Below the pieces are notes generated by a model. The model made no database searches, had not been told where the DNA came from, and saw only the letters and a program-made list of their open reading frames with translations. A stretch of 34,369 bases of DNA from Desulfobacteraceae bacterium (GTDB lineage: Bacteria > Desulfobacterota > Desulfobacteria > Desulfobacterales > UBA2174), in the NCBI GenBank assembly GCA_011042305.1, contig DQXI01000239.1, positions 1-34,369 on the forward strand, given 5' to 3'. This document shows, one piece after another, positions 20,832 to 29,892 of the stretch; the stretch's first letter is position 1, and every line of letters begins with the position of its first letter. The position numbers and the translations under genes were made by a program.

Positions 20832-21740
20832 ATGGCGGAGCTGCTCAACACCATCGTTCCCATTTTTGTCGTCATCGGCGTCGGCCTGCTGGCCGGCCAG
20901 CGCGGGTATCTGCCCGACGCGTTTTTGGGGCCGGCCAACCGTCTCGTTTACCACCTGGCCATTCCGGCCATGATCTTTCGGGCGGTGGCCACCGGCGACT
21001 TGCAGCGCCAGTTCAACCTGCCGGTGCTGGCCGTCTGCCTGGGGGCGGTGGGCGCCGGCTATCTGGTGGCCCGTGGCGCCGGCCGGATGCAACACCTGGA
21101 CCGGTCGGCGCGCGCCACCTTTACCCAGGCTGCTTTTCACGGTAACCTGGGCTACATCGGACTGGCCGTGGTTTTTTTCCACCTGGGGGACGAGGCTTTG
21201 GGCCGCGCAAGCATCCTGGCCGGGTTCATCATGATCCTGCAAAACCTGCTGGCGGTGGTGGCGCTTTCAGCCGGTGGTGAAGGCGCGCCGGGGGGGCGGT
21301 GGCGGCGCGTGATGGGCAACCCGGTGATCGTGGCGGCGTTGCTGGGCATCGGTTGCTCCGCGGCGGGACTCGAACTGCCCAGGATCGCGGATCAAAGTCT
21401 GGCCATCCTTGCCCGCATGGCCCTGCCGCTGGCCCTGCTGGTCATCGGTGCCACGCTGTCGTTGCACCAGATTCGCAGCGCGCTCAAGCCGGCACTGGCG
21501 GCCAGCGGGATCAAGCTGGTGGTGCTGCCCGGCCTTGGCCTGGCGGCCTGGCGGTGGCTGGCTCTGGCTCCGGAGATGTACCTGCCGGCCTTGATTCTGC
21601 TCGCCTCGCCTACGGCCACCGTGGCCTACGTGATGGGCCGGGAAATGGACGGCGATGCGGAACTGGCCGCAGCGGTGATCTCCCTGAGCACCCTATTGTC
21701 CGGGGTTACCTTTCTCGGGTGGCTGTCGCTGGTGGGATAG
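20832..21740 (+). CDS. AEC (auxin efflux carrier) family transporter
   Basis: MAELLNTIVPIFVVIGVGLLAGQRGYLPDAFLGPANRLVYHLAIPAMIFRAVA...FHGNLGYIGLAVV...VIGATLS; start refined from the 20760 ORF. Confidence 0.87.
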   Translation: MAELLNTIVPIFVVIGVGLLAGQRGYLPDAFLGPANRLVYHLAIPAMIFRAVATGDLQRQFNLPVLAVCLGAVGAGYLVARGAGRMQHLDRSARATFTQAAFHGNLGYIGLAVVFFHLGDEALGRASILAGFIMILQNLLAVVALSAGGEGAPGGRWRRVMGNPVIVAALLGIGCSAAGLELPRIADQSLAILARMALPLALLVIGATLSLHQIRSALKPALAASGIKLVVLPGLGLAAWRWLALAPEMYLPALILLASPTATVAYVMGREMDGDAELAAAVISLSTLLSGVTFLGWLSLVG

Positions 21741-21922
21741 CGGCGTTGCAGAAGCCGGCAGGGGGCCTGAAGCCGAACCAGAAGCAAGGAGGCCAGAAGC
21801 ATCGCCGCACCAGGAAAGGAGGCGGCGGTGAGGTGAGATCGAGAAAGCCGCGACCATGACGTGACACGTGTTGGCATCAACCCACTGGTCCCCGAGGGCT
21901 GTTTCAGCCAGGAGGTAGCGCC

Positions 21923-23284
21923 ATGTCCAGTCCTTTTCCGTTCCAGGTTCCGCTGGTATTTGGCTTCTTGTCCGTCATGCTGCTGGTGGGGGTGGTTCTG
22001 CGGGCTTGGATCCCCCTGATCCAACGGTTTCTGATTCCCGCCTGCCTTATCGGCGGGCTGCTGGGGCTGGTGTTGGTGAGCACCGGCTTGGCGCCGGTGC
22101 CGGTGAGCGACCTGGAGGCCTTTGCCTTTCACCTGTTCAATGTCTCGTTTATTTCGGTGGGCTTGACGCCCAGCAGTGGCGGCCAGCGGGCCCACCAGCG
22201 CGGCGCCCTGATCCGGGGACCGCTGTGGCTGGCGCTGATGGAAGGGGTCACCCTGCCGCTTCAGGCGGTCATCGGCGGCGGGGCCGTGATCATTTTTGGC
22301 TGGTTCGGGGTCGAACTGTTTTCCACCTTCGGTTTTTTTGCGCCCCTGGGCTTTACCGAGGGGCCGGGCCAGGCCCTGTCCATCGGCAAGGTGTGGGAGG
22401 GCTTCGGTTTCGCCAACGCCGCCACCATCGGGCTGACCTTCGCCGCCGTGGGGTTCTTTTTTGCCTTTCTGGTGGGCGTGCCGCTTTGCAGTTGGGGGAT
22501 CCGACGGGGGCTGGCCGTGGCCGGCACAGGCCGGCTGGATACCGCGGTGCTCAAGGGGATCGTGGATCGCCATCGCCCCAAGGAGTCGGCCGGTGAGCTG
22601 ACCCTGCACTCGGGCAACGTCGACACCCTGGCCTTTCACCTGGCCATGGTCGGGCTGGTCTACGTGCTCACCTACGGCGTGGTCTGGGGGCTAGGGGAGT
22701 TGCTGCCGGCCGACGCAGCCAAGATCCTGTGGGGTTTTTTCTTCTTTTTCGGCCTCGGGGTGGGGCTGCTGGTGCGCACGGTGATGAAATGGCTCGGGAT
22801 CGCCCACCTTTCGGATGCCGGCATCCAGCGCCGGGTGACCGGCTGGGCGGTGGATTTTCTCATCGTGGCCACGGTGGCCGCCATCCAGGTGACGGTGGTT
22901 TGGCAGTACATCGTACCGATTTCGGCCATTTGCCTGCTTTGCGGGGTGCTGACCACCGCTTTGGTGGTTTTCCTGGGACGCCGCCTGGACGAATTCGCCC
23001 TGGAGCGCACCGTGGCGATTTTCGGGACCGTTACCGGGACGGTTTCCACCGGTCTGCTGCTGCTGCGCATCGTGGACCCGGAGTTTGAAACCCCGGTGGC
23101 CATTGAGATCGGGTTAATGAACGTGATCGTGCTGCCGATCATCGCCGGGGCCATGGTCCTGGTCAACGCCCCGGTCTGGTGGCACTGGAGCGTGGGGCTG
23201 ACCACCCTGGTGCTCGGCGTTCTGGGCGTTATTTGCCTGGGGGCGATCCGTTGGTTCAAGTTGTGGGGCGCGCGGCAGTTCTGA
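21923..23284 (+). CDS. gltS: GltS-type sodium/glutamate symporter
   Basis: 453 aa polytopic; FLIPACLIGGLLGLVL...LFNVSFISVGLTPS...GFTEGPGQALSIGKVWEGFGFANAATIGLTFAAVGFF...TVAIFGTVTGTVSTGLLLLRIVDPEFETP; SD aggaggt. Confidence 0.85.
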   Translation: MSSPFPFQVPLVFGFLSVMLLVGVVLRAWIPLIQRFLIPACLIGGLLGLVLVSTGLAPVPVSDLEAFAFHLFNVSFISVGLTPSSGGQRAHQRGALIRGPLWLALMEGVTLPLQAVIGGGAVIIFGWFGVELFSTFGFFAPLGFTEGPGQALSIGKVWEGFGFANAATIGLTFAAVGFFFAFLVGVPLCSWGIRRGLAVAGTGRLDTAVLKGIVDRHRPKESAGELTLHSGNVDTLAFHLAMVGLVYVLTYGVVWGLGELLPADAAKILWGFFFFFGLGVGLLVRTVMKWLGIAHLSDAGIQRRVTGWAVDFLIVATVAAIQVTVVWQYIVPISAICLLCGVLTTALVVFLGRRLDEFALERTVAIFGTVTGTVSTGLLLLRIVDPEFETPVAIEIGLMNVIVLPIIAGAMVLVNAPVWWHWSVGLTTLVLGVLGVICLGAIRWFKLWGARQF

Positions 23285-23317
23285 GCCCGGCGGGCGTTTT
23301 GGGGGAGGAATTTTTCG

Positions 23318-24340
23318 ATGACCGAATCTTTTGGGCATGTCCTGGTGACCGGGGCCGCCGGTTTTATCGGCTACCATCTGGCCCGGCGGCTGCTGGCCGA
23401 CGGGAGCCGGGTCACCGGGATCGATAATCTCAACGATTACTATGATGTGAAACTCAAACAGGATCGGATGGCGCGCCTGGCCAAGCACCACGGCTTCACC
23501 TTCCAGCGCTGTGATCTGGCCGACCGGCCGGCCATGGCCCGTCTTTTCGCCCACGGCCGGTTCGACGCCGTGGTCAACCTGGCGGCCCAGGCCGGGGTGC
23601 GCTATTCGCTGCAAAATCCCCATGCCTACGTGGACGCCAACCTGGTGGGATTCGTCAACGTCCTGGAGGGCTGCCGGCACCACGGGGTGCGGCACCTCGT
23701 CTTCGCCTCGTCGAGCTCGGTGTACGGTGCCAACACCCGCATGCCCTTTTCGGTCCACCACAACGTGGACCACCCGGTGTCGTTGTATGCGGCCACCAAG
23801 AAGGCAGGCGAACTCATGGCCCACACCTACAGCCATCTCTACGGCCTGCCGTGCACCGGACTGCGCTTTTTCACCGTCTATGGCCCCTGGGGAAGGCCGG
23901 ACATGGCCCTGTTTCTCTTCACCCGCGCCATCCTGGACGGCGCGCCGATCCAGGTCTTCAACCACGGGCGCATGCAGCGGGATTTTACTTACATCGACGA
24001 CATCGTGGAAGGAGTGACGCGGGTGCTGGTTCGGGTGCCCGGCGGCGACGACCGGTGGGACGGTGATGCCCCGGACCCGGGGTTCAGCTATGCCCCTTAC
24101 CGGATCTACAATATCGGCAACAATCAGCCGGTGGCGCTGATGGATTTCATCGCGGCCATCGAAAAGGCCCTCGGTCGCACCGCGGTCAAGGAGATGCGCC
24201 CCATGCAGGCAGGGGACGTGCCGGCCACCTACGCCGATATTGACGACTTGGCCCGAGATGTGGGGTTCCGGCCGGCAACGCCCATCGAGGAAGGCATCCG
24301 GCGGTTCGTGGATTGGTACCGGGATTACTATGGCGTCTAG
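23318..24340 (+). CDS. NAD-dependent epimerase, UDP-glucuronate 4-epimerase type
   Basis: VLVTGAAGFIGYHLARRLL...GIDNLNDYYDVKLKQDRM...NLAAQAGVRYSLQNPHAYVDANLVGFVNVLE...SLYAATKKAGELMAH...FFTVYGPWGRPDMALFLFT. Confidence 0.9.
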   Translation: MTESFGHVLVTGAAGFIGYHLARRLLADGSRVTGIDNLNDYYDVKLKQDRMARLAKHHGFTFQRCDLADRPAMARLFAHGRFDAVVNLAAQAGVRYSLQNPHAYVDANLVGFVNVLEGCRHHGVRHLVFASSSSVYGANTRMPFSVHHNVDHPVSLYAATKKAGELMAHTYSHLYGLPCTGLRFFTVYGPWGRPDMALFLFTRAILDGAPIQVFNHGRMQRDFTYIDDIVEGVTRVLVRVPGGDDRWDGDAPDPGFSYAPYRIYNIGNNQPVALMDFIAAIEKALGRTAVKEMRPMQAGDVPATYADIDDLARDVGFRPATPIEEGIRRFVDWYRDYYGV

Positions 24341-24442
24341 GCGGGAGGTGGATACCGGGTCAGGCCGACGAGTCAGACCGGACAGACGGGGCCGGCCGGT
24401 TTTGAAAGGCGTTTTGAGCAAACGATCTCACGAGGAGCTTTT

Positions 24443-25738
24443 ATGAAACTCACCATCGTCGGCACCGGCTATGTGGGGTTGGTCACCGGGACCGGATTTG
24501 CCAACCTGGGCAACCAGGTGACTTGCCTGGATATTGATGCGGACAAGATCGCCCGACTGGAGCGCGGTGAATTGACCATCTATGAGCCGGGATTGGAGGA
24601 GATCTTCCGGCGCAACCGGGCCGGCGGCCGATTGGCGTTCACCACCGACGCACGGCGGGCCGTGGAGAGCGCCGAAATCATCTTCCTTTGTGTCGGCACC
24701 CCGCCGGATGCCCGCCAGGCCGCCGACCTGACGGCGGTGCGGTCCGTGGCGGCCGAGATCGGCCGCTTCATGAACGGCTACAAGGTGGTGGTCAACAAGA
24801 GCACCGTACCGGTGGGCACGGCCGAGATGGTGCGCCAACTCATTCGCGATCACCAGAACGAACCCATCGATTTCGACGTGGTGGCCAACCCCGAGTTCCT
24901 GCGCGAAGGGGTGGCGGTCAAGGACTTCGAAAATCCCGAGCGGATCATCATCGGCACCGACAGCCCGCGGGCCGAAGCCATCCTTTCGCGTCTCTACCGC
25001 TCCCTGGCGCGCACGGATCGGCCCATCATGGTTACCGACATCCCCAGCGCCGAGCTGATCAAGTATGCCGCCAACGCCATGCTGGCCACCCGGATCAGTT
25101 TTATGAACCAACTGGCGCACCTGTGTGAGAAGACCGGCGCCGACATCAAGGCCGTCTCCCGGGGCCTGGGGCTCGACAGCCGCATCGGACCGCGGTTTCT
25201 CCAGGCCGGGGTCGGCTACGGCGGCAGTTGTTTTCCCAAGGACGTCAAGGCCCTGGTGGCCACCCTGAAGGCCCACGGGTGCCCGGCGGACCTCTTCGAG
25301 GCCGTGGACCGGGTCAACGAGGCCCAAAAGACGCTGGTGGTCGATCGCCTGGCGTCCCGCCTCGAGCTGGCCGGCAGCACCGTGGCCATCTGGGGGCTGT
25401 CGTTCAAGCCCAAGACCGACGACATCCGCGAGGCGCCGGCCCTGGCGATCATCGCTCGCCTCGAGGCGGCCGGGGCCGGGGTGCATGTCTACGATCCGGT
25501 GGCGATGGAACGGGCGCGCCCCCTGCTGCCCAAGGCGAGATTTTTCACCGACCCCTACGAGGCGATCCGGGACTGCGATGCCCTGGTGGTGGTCACCGAG
25601 TGGGATGAATTTCGCAACGTGGACATGCGGGCGGTGAAGATCCTGCTGCGACGGCCGCTGATCGTTGACGGCCGCAATATTTACGATCCGGCCGAGCTGC
25701 GTGCCCTCGGCATGGATTACATCGGCATCGGACGCTGA
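24443..25738 (+). CDS. UDP-glucose 6-dehydrogenase
   Basis: MKLTIVGTGYVGLVTGTGFANLGNQVTCLDID...NPEFLREGVAVKDFENPERIIIG...GVGYGGSCFPKDVKALV (catalytic Cys). Confidence 0.96.
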   Translation: MKLTIVGTGYVGLVTGTGFANLGNQVTCLDIDADKIARLERGELTIYEPGLEEIFRRNRAGGRLAFTTDARRAVESAEIIFLCVGTPPDARQAADLTAVRSVAAEIGRFMNGYKVVVNKSTVPVGTAEMVRQLIRDHQNEPIDFDVVANPEFLREGVAVKDFENPERIIIGTDSPRAEAILSRLYRSLARTDRPIMVTDIPSAELIKYAANAMLATRISFMNQLAHLCEKTGADIKAVSRGLGLDSRIGPRFLQAGVGYGGSCFPKDVKALVATLKAHGCPADLFEAVDRVNEAQKTLVVDRLASRLELAGSTVAIWGLSFKPKTDDIREAPALAIIARLEAAGAGVHVYDPVAMERARPLLPKARFFTDPYEAIRDCDALVVVTEWDEFRNVDMRAVKILLRRPLIVDGRNIYDPAELRALGMDYIGIGR

Positions 25739-25771
25739 GGGCGCCAGTCCGGCATCGCTGAAAAGGCCGCC

Positions 25772-26761
25772 ATGGAAACTCGTCGCCTCAAAATTTCGCT
25801 CTGCTTGCTGGCGGCCATCGTCGCTTTCGGCACATTGGGCTACCACATTGTCGAGGGGATGGCGTTTTTCGATGCCTTCTACATGACCCTGATCACCATC
25901 AGCACGGTGGGCTTCTCCGAGGTCAAGCCCCTTTCTCCTGCAGGCCGGGCCGTCACGGTGGTGATCATCGTCATGGGCATCAGTACCCTGACCTATTCCC
26001 TGGGGCAGGTGCTGAGGATTTTTGTCGAGGGGGAACTGCTCCGGATTCTCGGGAGGCGCAAATTGGAAAATCGGATCCAGGCGCTCAAGGGCCACTACAT
26101 CGTTTGCGGCTACGGGCGTATCGGTGAAGTCATCAGCCGTGAGCTGGGCCGCGACAAGATGCCCTTTGTGGTGGTGGAACAGGATGCGGCCAAGGTGAGC
26201 CAGATGGAAAAAGCCGGCCTGCTGTACCTGGAGATGGACGCTACCAGTGAAGAAGCCTTGATTCGGGCCGGCATCGAGCGCGCCCGCGGCCTAGTGACCG
26301 CCGTGACCTCGGATGCCGACAACGTGTTTATCACGCTGACGGCCCGCGGCCTGCGCAACGATCTGTTCATCCTCTCGCGGGCCAGCGACCAGAAAAACGA
26401 GGACAAACTGCTGCGGGCCGGGGCCACCCGGGTGGTCTGTCCCTATCAAATCGGCGGCCGGCGGATGGCACAGCAGCTCACACGGCCCACGGTGATCGAC
26501 TTCATCGATACCGCCATGGTCGAACGGGGCATGGGCCTGCGCATGGAGGAAGAGGTGATCGGCGCCGATTCTCCCCTGGCGGGACGCAGTCTGGTGGAAA
26601 GCCGTTTGCGTCAGGAGTACGGGGTGATCGTGGTGGCCATCAAGCCCCGCCGCGGCGAGATGATTTTCAACCCTCTGCCCACCCAGAAGCTCGCCGCCGG
26701 GGATGTCATCGTGCTGTTGGGCAAGCAGGAGGAACTGGATCGGCTGCACGAGGTGATATAA
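25772..26761 (+). CDS. Two-TM potassium channel with TrkA-N (RCK) and TrkA-C domains
   Basis: Pore segment FYMTLITISTVGFSEVKPLSPAGR; RCK HYIVCGYGRIGEVISREL...; TrkA-C-like C-terminus. Confidence 0.9.
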   Translation: METRRLKISLCLLAAIVAFGTLGYHIVEGMAFFDAFYMTLITISTVGFSEVKPLSPAGRAVTVVIIVMGISTLTYSLGQVLRIFVEGELLRILGRRKLENRIQALKGHYIVCGYGRIGEVISRELGRDKMPFVVVEQDAAKVSQMEKAGLLYLEMDATSEEALIRAGIERARGLVTAVTSDADNVFITLTARGLRNDLFILSRASDQKNEDKLLRAGATRVVCPYQIGGRRMAQQLTRPTVIDFIDTAMVERGMGLRMEEEVIGADSPLAGRSLVESRLRQEYGVIVVAIKPRRGEMIFNPLPTQKLAAGDVIVLLGKQEELDRLHEVI

Positions 26762-28226
26762 CCGCCACGGGGCGCTCATCCAGCTTGAGCACGCGGCCGA
26801 TGCACGGGATGATCTCCTCCGGATGGTGGGTGACATAAATCATCGTGGCGGCGCTGCATCGACCGATTTCCTCCATCAGGGCCAATACCAGGGTGCGGTT
26901 GGCCGGATCGAGTCCCTGGCACGGCTCGTCGAGCAGCAACAGTTCGGGGGATTTGACCATTGCCCGGGCCAACAGCACCAGGCGTCTTTGGCCGTAGGAA
27001 AGGCTTAAAAAAGGTGCATCGGCCAGCTCGAACAAACCGATGCGTCCCAGCCACCGCGTTGCCAGATGTCGCTGCCGGTCGTCGGGCCGCCGGTAGAGGC
27101 CTATGGAGTCGAAAAAACCCGACAGGACTGCTTCTTTGACCGACACCGCCCGGCGGTAGCGCATTTGCAGCTCGGGCGATACCACGCCGATGCGGCGCCG
27201 GATGTCGTCGAGGCGCTCGCCCTCGCCCCTCTTCCTTCCGAAAAGACGGACCCGGTTGGCATAGACCTGAAGATTTTCTCCCGTGATCAGCCCCAGGAGG
27301 GTGGACTTGCCCGAGCCGTTGGGACCGACAATGGCCCAGTGCTCGCCGTGGCGTACACGCCAATTCAGCCGATCCAATACTACCTGGTCCCCGTAGGCGA
27401 CGCGGACGTTTTCCATCGCCACCAGCGGCTCGGTGTTTTCTGCCGCTGCTTGCCGTGGTGCTGGCCGCGGAATGCCGCCGAGCGCTGCCGGGGCTTTGCC
27501 CGCTGCCGGAAACGCCCGCATGAAAGCCAGGACTTCTTCTTTTTTGCCCCGTTGACACACCCGCCCCTGCCCGATGACGAGGAGGTGGGTCATCTCGGGT
27601 AATATTTCTTCCCTGCGCCCGGTGATCATGATGACTTGGATGCCCTGGGCCGTCGAGGCGCCGATGAGCCCGGCCAGGGCGCTGCGGCTGTTGGCGTCGA
27701 GGCCGGCGAAGGGCTCGTCGAGGATCAATATTTTCGGTTTTTGCAGCAATGCCCTGAGGATGAGAACCTTTCGCATTTCTCCATTGGACAATGAACGGAT
27801 GCCGCGATCCATCAGGGCATCGGTAATCAGGGCGGCGCTAAGACCGCGGGCAGCCTGCTTCAGAACCGCATCGCCTCCCAAAAGCTGTGCCACGGTGAGG
27901 GGGGAACCACTGTGGCCGCTGAAAGACAGGCTGTCTGCCAGGCGCTCGGCGCGTTGAAAAATCTCCTCTTGCAGCTCGAAGGAAAGATAGCCGATACGCT
28001 CCGGGGCGGCTTCCGGTCCGTGGCGCGTGATCGTTCCCCGCACATGGGCCACGTCGCCGCGGATGGCCCTCGCCAGCGTCGATTTGCCCGATCCGTTGGG
28101 CCCCAGGATCACCCAGTGCTGCCCGCGGCAGATTTGCCAAGAGGTGCCTGGCAGCAGGTGCGCGGGCCCTTTGCGCAGGGTGATGGCGTGCATGGTGATC
28201 AAGGGGGTCTCAGGGGTGAAGGTCAA
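26706..28226 (-). CDS. modF: Tandem ABC ATPase, ModF-like
   Basis: Two Walker A (GPNGSGKSTLARAI, GPNGSGKSTLLGLI), two signature/Walker B sets (LSNGEMRKVLILRALLQKPKILILDEPFAGLD; LSYGQRRLVLLARAMVKSPELLLLDEPCQGLD); SGFFDSIGLYR as in E. coli ModF. Confidence 0.85.
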   Translation of the reverse strand: MTFTPETPLITMHAITLRKGPAHLLPGTSWQICRGQHWVILGPNGSGKSTLARAIRGDVAHVRGTITRHGPEAAPERIGYLSFELQEEIFQRAERLADSLSFSGHSGSPLTVAQLLGGDAVLKQAARGLSAALITDALMDRGIRSLSNGEMRKVLILRALLQKPKILILDEPFAGLDANSRSALAGLIGASTAQGIQVIMITGRREEILPEMTHLLVIGQGRVCQRGKKEEVLAFMRAFPAAGKAPAALGGIPRPAPRQAAAENTEPLVAMENVRVAYGDQVVLDRLNWRVRHGEHWAIVGPNGSGKSTLLGLITGENLQVYANRVRLFGRKRGEGERLDDIRRRIGVVSPELQMRYRRAVSVKEAVLSGFFDSIGLYRRPDDRQRHLATRWLGRIGLFELADAPFLSLSYGQRRLVLLARAMVKSPELLLLDEPCQGLDPANRTLVLALMEEIGRCSAATMIYVTHHPEEIIPCIGRVLKLDERPVAVISPRAADPVPPACPTAR

Positions 28227-28424
28227 CGGCTGCTCTCCTTTCTCGATCCATCGTCAATTTAACGCCGCCCGGGGCGACGGGCGACCATAATTTTGCCTCG
28301 CCGCGATTCAGCGTGCAAGGGGGCGTCCCTGAGCGCAGGCCCCAACGGCCGTTTACCCCGGCAACAGGTTGTGTTATGAGAAGGTCCAATCCTGATACGA
28401 CCGACCGCCCCTCAAGAGGCATCC

Positions 28425-29495
28425 ATGTTCGCCCTCTTTCGCAACTGGATCAATCGCTACCTCTCCGATCCCCAACTCGTGATCCTGGGTTTTTTGCTGC
28501 TGCTTGGCTTCAGCCTGGTGTTCTGGTTGGGAGAGATCCTGGTGCCCGTCTTTATCGCCGTCATCATCGCCTACTTGCTCGACGGGGTGACGAGCTGGCT
28601 GCAGCGCCACCACATGCCGCGCCTGGTAGCGGTGGTGCTCGTTTTCGTCGGGTTCATCGTCTGCTTGATCCTGCTGCTCGTCTGGCTGCTGCCCCTGTTG
28701 TCGCGCCAGGTGGCCCAGTTTTTCCAGGACCTGCCTTCCATGATCCAGTCGGGCCGGGAGTTGCTGCTGTTGCTGCCCGAGCGCTACCCCGAAGCGATCT
28801 CGGCGGCCCAGATCGACCGGATCCTCGATCATCTCAGCACCGGCTTCACCCACCTGGGGAAGCAGGCCGTGAGCCTTTCGCTGGCCTCGGTGCGCGGGCT
28901 CCTCATGTTCTTCGTCTATCTGATCCTCGTGCCCTTGATGGTGTTTTTCTTCCTCAAGGACAAGGCCCTGATTCTTGGCTGGATCAAGGGATTTCTGCCC
29001 GAGCACCGCACCCTGGCCGCCGGGGTGTGGGAGGAGGTAAACGCCCAGATCATCAACTATGTGCGGGGCAAGCTCTACGAGATCCTGATCATCTGGCTGA
29101 TCAGCTATGTGACCTTCACCCTGATCGACCTGCCTTTTGCGTTGCTGGTTTCCCTTTTTACCGGCCTTTCCGTACTGGTGCCCTACATCGGGGTCACCGT
29201 GATGACTTTACCGGTGATGCTGGTGGCCTATTTTCAGTGGGGGATTGGCCGCGAATTTTTCTACGCCGTCGGCGCATACGGTGTCATTCAGCTCTTTGAC
29301 GGCAACCTGCTGGCGCCCCTGCTGCTCTCGGAGGTGGTCAACCTCCACCCGGTGGCGATCATCGTGGCCGTTTTGATGTTTGGCGGGTTGTGGGGGGTGT
29401 GGGGTTTTTTTCTCGCCATTCCCCTGGCCACCCTGGTGCATGCGGTGGTCAAGGCCTGGTTCAGCTCCCAGGCCAGGAGCGCCCCGGAGGACTGA
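28425..29495 (+). CDS. AI-2E family transporter (PerM/YhhT-like permease)
   Basis: 356 aa; LVPVFIAVIIAYLLDGVTSWL...LVPLMVFFFLKDK...GLSVLVPYIGVTVMTLPV...LLLSEVVNLHPVAIIVAVLMFGGLWGVWG. Confidence 0.92.
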   Translation: MFALFRNWINRYLSDPQLVILGFLLLLGFSLVFWLGEILVPVFIAVIIAYLLDGVTSWLQRHHMPRLVAVVLVFVGFIVCLILLLVWLLPLLSRQVAQFFQDLPSMIQSGRELLLLLPERYPEAISAAQIDRILDHLSTGFTHLGKQAVSLSLASVRGLLMFFVYLILVPLMVFFFLKDKALILGWIKGFLPEHRTLAAGVWEEVNAQIINYVRGKLYEILIIWLISYVTFTLIDLPFALLVSLFTGLSVLVPYIGVTVMTLPVMLVAYFQWGIGREFFYAVGAYGVIQLFDGNLLAPLLLSEVVNLHPVAIIVAVLMFGGLWGVWGFFLAIPLATLVHAVVKAWFSSQARSAPED

Positions 29496-29668
29496 CCCTC
29501 GGCCATCCCCTTTTTCCCCTTGTCATGAAGCAAACGCTAAAATTCCCGTGCCTCTCCCTGCGGATCTGCTTTTTGGGCCCCCTTTCCGGCTGTTGATAAA
29601 TCGTTCTAAAACATCCATGCTGAGGCCATGCTCCGGCGCCGGGGAGGCTGCGCTGAATATTTTTCGTA

Positions 29669-29698
29669 TTGACAAAGTCGGAAGAATTTAATTTAACT
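29669..29698 (+). promoter_or_regulatory. Candidate promoter for the tetR-like gene
   Basis: Perfect TTGACA at 29669-29674; weak -10 TTAACT at 18-nt spacing in an unusually AT-rich patch. Confidence 0.35.
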
Positions 29699-29892
29699 AA
29701 AAGTCACAAGCTTCCGAACCATCGCCCTCGTTGATCGCGGTTCCATTGCGCAATACATGGCGGTCATCGCCGGTGAAAATGGCTGAAGAGTGACACAGCG
29801 GTCGTTGAATTGGACGGCGGCATTCCCAAGAAACGGCACGGCACCCGAGCCCAATCAGAAAACCGACCGCACAAACTGCAAAGGAGGAGCCC

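Noticed and set aside
23114-24421. 435-aa minus-strand ORF antisense to gltS end and the epimerase
   Set aside because: No family signature; the sense frames are clearly conserved proteins.
24428-26095. 555-aa minus-strand ORF
   Set aside because: Antisense of UDP-glucose dehydrogenase and the K+ channel; low-complexity composition, no family motifs.
29524-29597. Tiny ORF MKQTLKFPCLSLRICFLGPLSGC resembling a truncated lipoprotein signal
   Set aside because: About 23 codons, no convincing SD, too short to support.
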